From contig JAAYIO010000186.1 in the NCBI GenBank assembly GCA_012523385.1, positions 1 through 5,853 on the forward strand: 5,853 bases of DNA, given 5' to 3'. Every line of letters begins with the position of its first letter. The first letter of the stretch is position 1. The notes under the pieces were generated by a model. That model was not told the origin of the DNA. It saw nothing but the letters and a program-made list of their open reading frames with translations, and searched no databases. The translations under genes and the position numbers were made by a program. This DNA is from Methanomicrobiales archaeon. Its GTDB lineage: Archaea > Halobacteriota > Methanomicrobia > Methanomicrobiales > Methanomicrobiaceae. This document shows positions 5,087 through 5,853 of the stretch, piece by piece.

Positions 5087-5755
5087 ATGGTTGTCCCGTT
5101 CATTCTCATAAACCTGAAATCCTGTGCAGAGGGATTTGGACATAATGCACAGAAGATTGCACAGAGTGCAGAACGAATAGCGCATGAGAATGATGTCAGA
5201 ATTGGTCTTGCGCCCGGGTATATGGATATTCACCCGTTTCATGTTCATTATTCACTGCCTGTTTTTGCCCAGCATGTTGATGGTGTTCCTCCCGGAGCGC
5301 ATACCGGGCATATTGTTGCAGAGGCGGTGAAGGCAGCAGGCGCTACCGGGACGCTGATCAACCATTCAGAACGCCGGTTGACTCTGGCAGACATTGAAGC
5401 CGCAAACCGTGCCGCACAGAATGCCGGTCTTGAAACGGTTATCTGCACAAACAATGTTGCAACAAGCGGTGCAGCGGCATTTTTCCGGCCGCATTATATT
5501 GCCATTGAACCCCCGGAGCTGATCGGGAGCGGGATTTCTGTTTCAAAAGCAGACCCGGGAATTATCGAAAAATCCGTTGAAGCCGTGCACTCTGTTAACG
5601 TGTCCGTGAAAGTGCTGACGGGAGCAGGTATCAGTACGGGTGAATGTGTCAGAACAGCACTTGATTTGGGGAGTGATGGCGTGCTTCTTGCATCCGGTGT
5701 TGTAAAAGCAACCGACCCCGAAGCGGTGCTTCGCGACTTAATATCAAAAATTTAA
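5087..5755 (+). CDS. tpiA: Triosephosphate isomerase, short archaeal type
   Basis: The 222-residue cytosolic enzyme interconverts dihydroxyacetone phosphate and glyceraldehyde 3-phosphate. In a methanogen this mainly serves gluconeogenesis and also links to glycerol-phosphate lipid backbones. Substrate-binding Asn9 and Lys11 lie in ILINLKSC, the electrophile His93 in INHSERR, and the catalytic base Glu141 in AIEPPELIGSG, which also begins the mobile loop 6. Phosphate-binding segments are LTGAGIST (177-184) and VLLASG (199-204). The length is about 30 residues below bacterial enzymes and normal for archaeal TIMs, which lack some helices and often form tetramers. All catalytic residues are present. 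The stop codon overlaps that of the convergent CBS-domain gene. Confidence 0.96.
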   Translation: MVVPFILINLKSCAEGFGHNAQKIAQSAERIAHENDVRIGLAPGYMDIHPFHVHYSLPVFAQHVDGVPPGAHTGHIVAEAVKAAGATGTLINHSERRLTLADIEAANRAAQNAGLETVICTNNVATSGAAAFFRPHYIAIEPPELIGSGISVSKADPGIIEKSVEAVHSVNVSVKVLTGAGISTGECVRTALDLGSDGVLLASGVVKATDPEAVLRDLISKI

Positions 5756-5853
5756 GTACGGCGGCGTATGCAGTCGTGCTTGGTTATTACGCCAACCACT
5801 TTCCCTTTATCCATCACAAGAACGGCATGATGATTTTGGAGACTGTGGACGAT
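5752..5853 (-). CDS. CBS-domain protein, C-terminal end (partial)
   Basis: A minus-strand frame enters from the right edge and gives 33 residues before TAA (5754-5752). The sequence HHAVLVMDKGKVVGVIT followed by KHDCIRRR matches the second half of a CBS domain: strand 'avVvd', turn, 'g.vvGviT..D'. CBS pairs bind adenosyl ligands such as AMP, ATP or SAM and regulate attached domains or partner proteins. The rest of the protein lies outside the window, so its full architecture cannot be told. The gene converges on tpiA, with 4 bp of overlap. Confidence 0.8.
   Translation of the reverse strand: MVHSLQNHHAVLVMDKGKVVGVITKHDCIRRRT

Noticed and set aside
1..5853. Transposon ends, CRISPR repeats, tRNA or rRNA genes
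   Set aside because: Reading through showed no spaced direct repeats, no terminal inverted repeats bounding genes, no cloverleaf and no rRNA-like stretch; nearly every base belongs to a coding region or a short promoter.

Overview
The window looks like ordinary chromosomal DNA of a methanogenic euryarchaeon, most likely of the order Methanomicrobiales. The evidence is two proteasome-activating nucleotidases (PAN), an archaeal MBF1-type factor with an N-terminal zinc ribbon, a short archaeal triosephosphate isomerase, the small subunit of the archaeal phosphomevalonate dehydratase, and archaeal-style promoters with very short or no leaders. Base composition appears moderate and similar throughout. 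I see no mobile element, rRNA, tRNA or CRISPR array. The taxonomic placement is inference from gene content.

Left block (1-1612, minus strand): phosphomevalonate dehydratase small subunit (archaeal mevalonate pathway) is followed after 14 bp by a radical SAM/SPASM enzyme of the AF1577-like putative peptide-modifying type. These two probably form an operon. The first 90 bases hold either the end of a convergent plus-strand gene or the start of a further minus-strand gene.

Central block (1613-4576): two diverged PAN paralogs face each other. PAN-1 (plus) is followed after 3 bp by a 147-residue uncharacterised protein, whose stop lies 4 bp from the stop of PAN-2 (minus). The two PANs are about 69% identical over the AAA core by hand count. 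PAN-1 has an altered pore loop 2, and both end in hydrophobic-Phe-X instead of the usual hydrophobic-Tyr-X tail. Each PAN is transcribed divergently from a neighbour through a compact intergenic region (37 bp and 58 bp). The 37-bp one contains a perfect 7+7 inverted repeat.

Right block (4577-5853): aMBF1 and tpiA run in tandem on the plus strand. The C-terminal end of a CBS-domain protein comes in on the minus strand and shares the TTAA stop sequence with tpiA.

The window combines regulated proteolysis (two PANs plus a possible partner protein), isoprenoid precursor synthesis, triose-phosphate metabolism and a transcription/translation-associated factor. The most novel element is the PAN-1/147-residue protein unit facing PAN-2. 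The most novel regulatory element is the operator-like palindrome.
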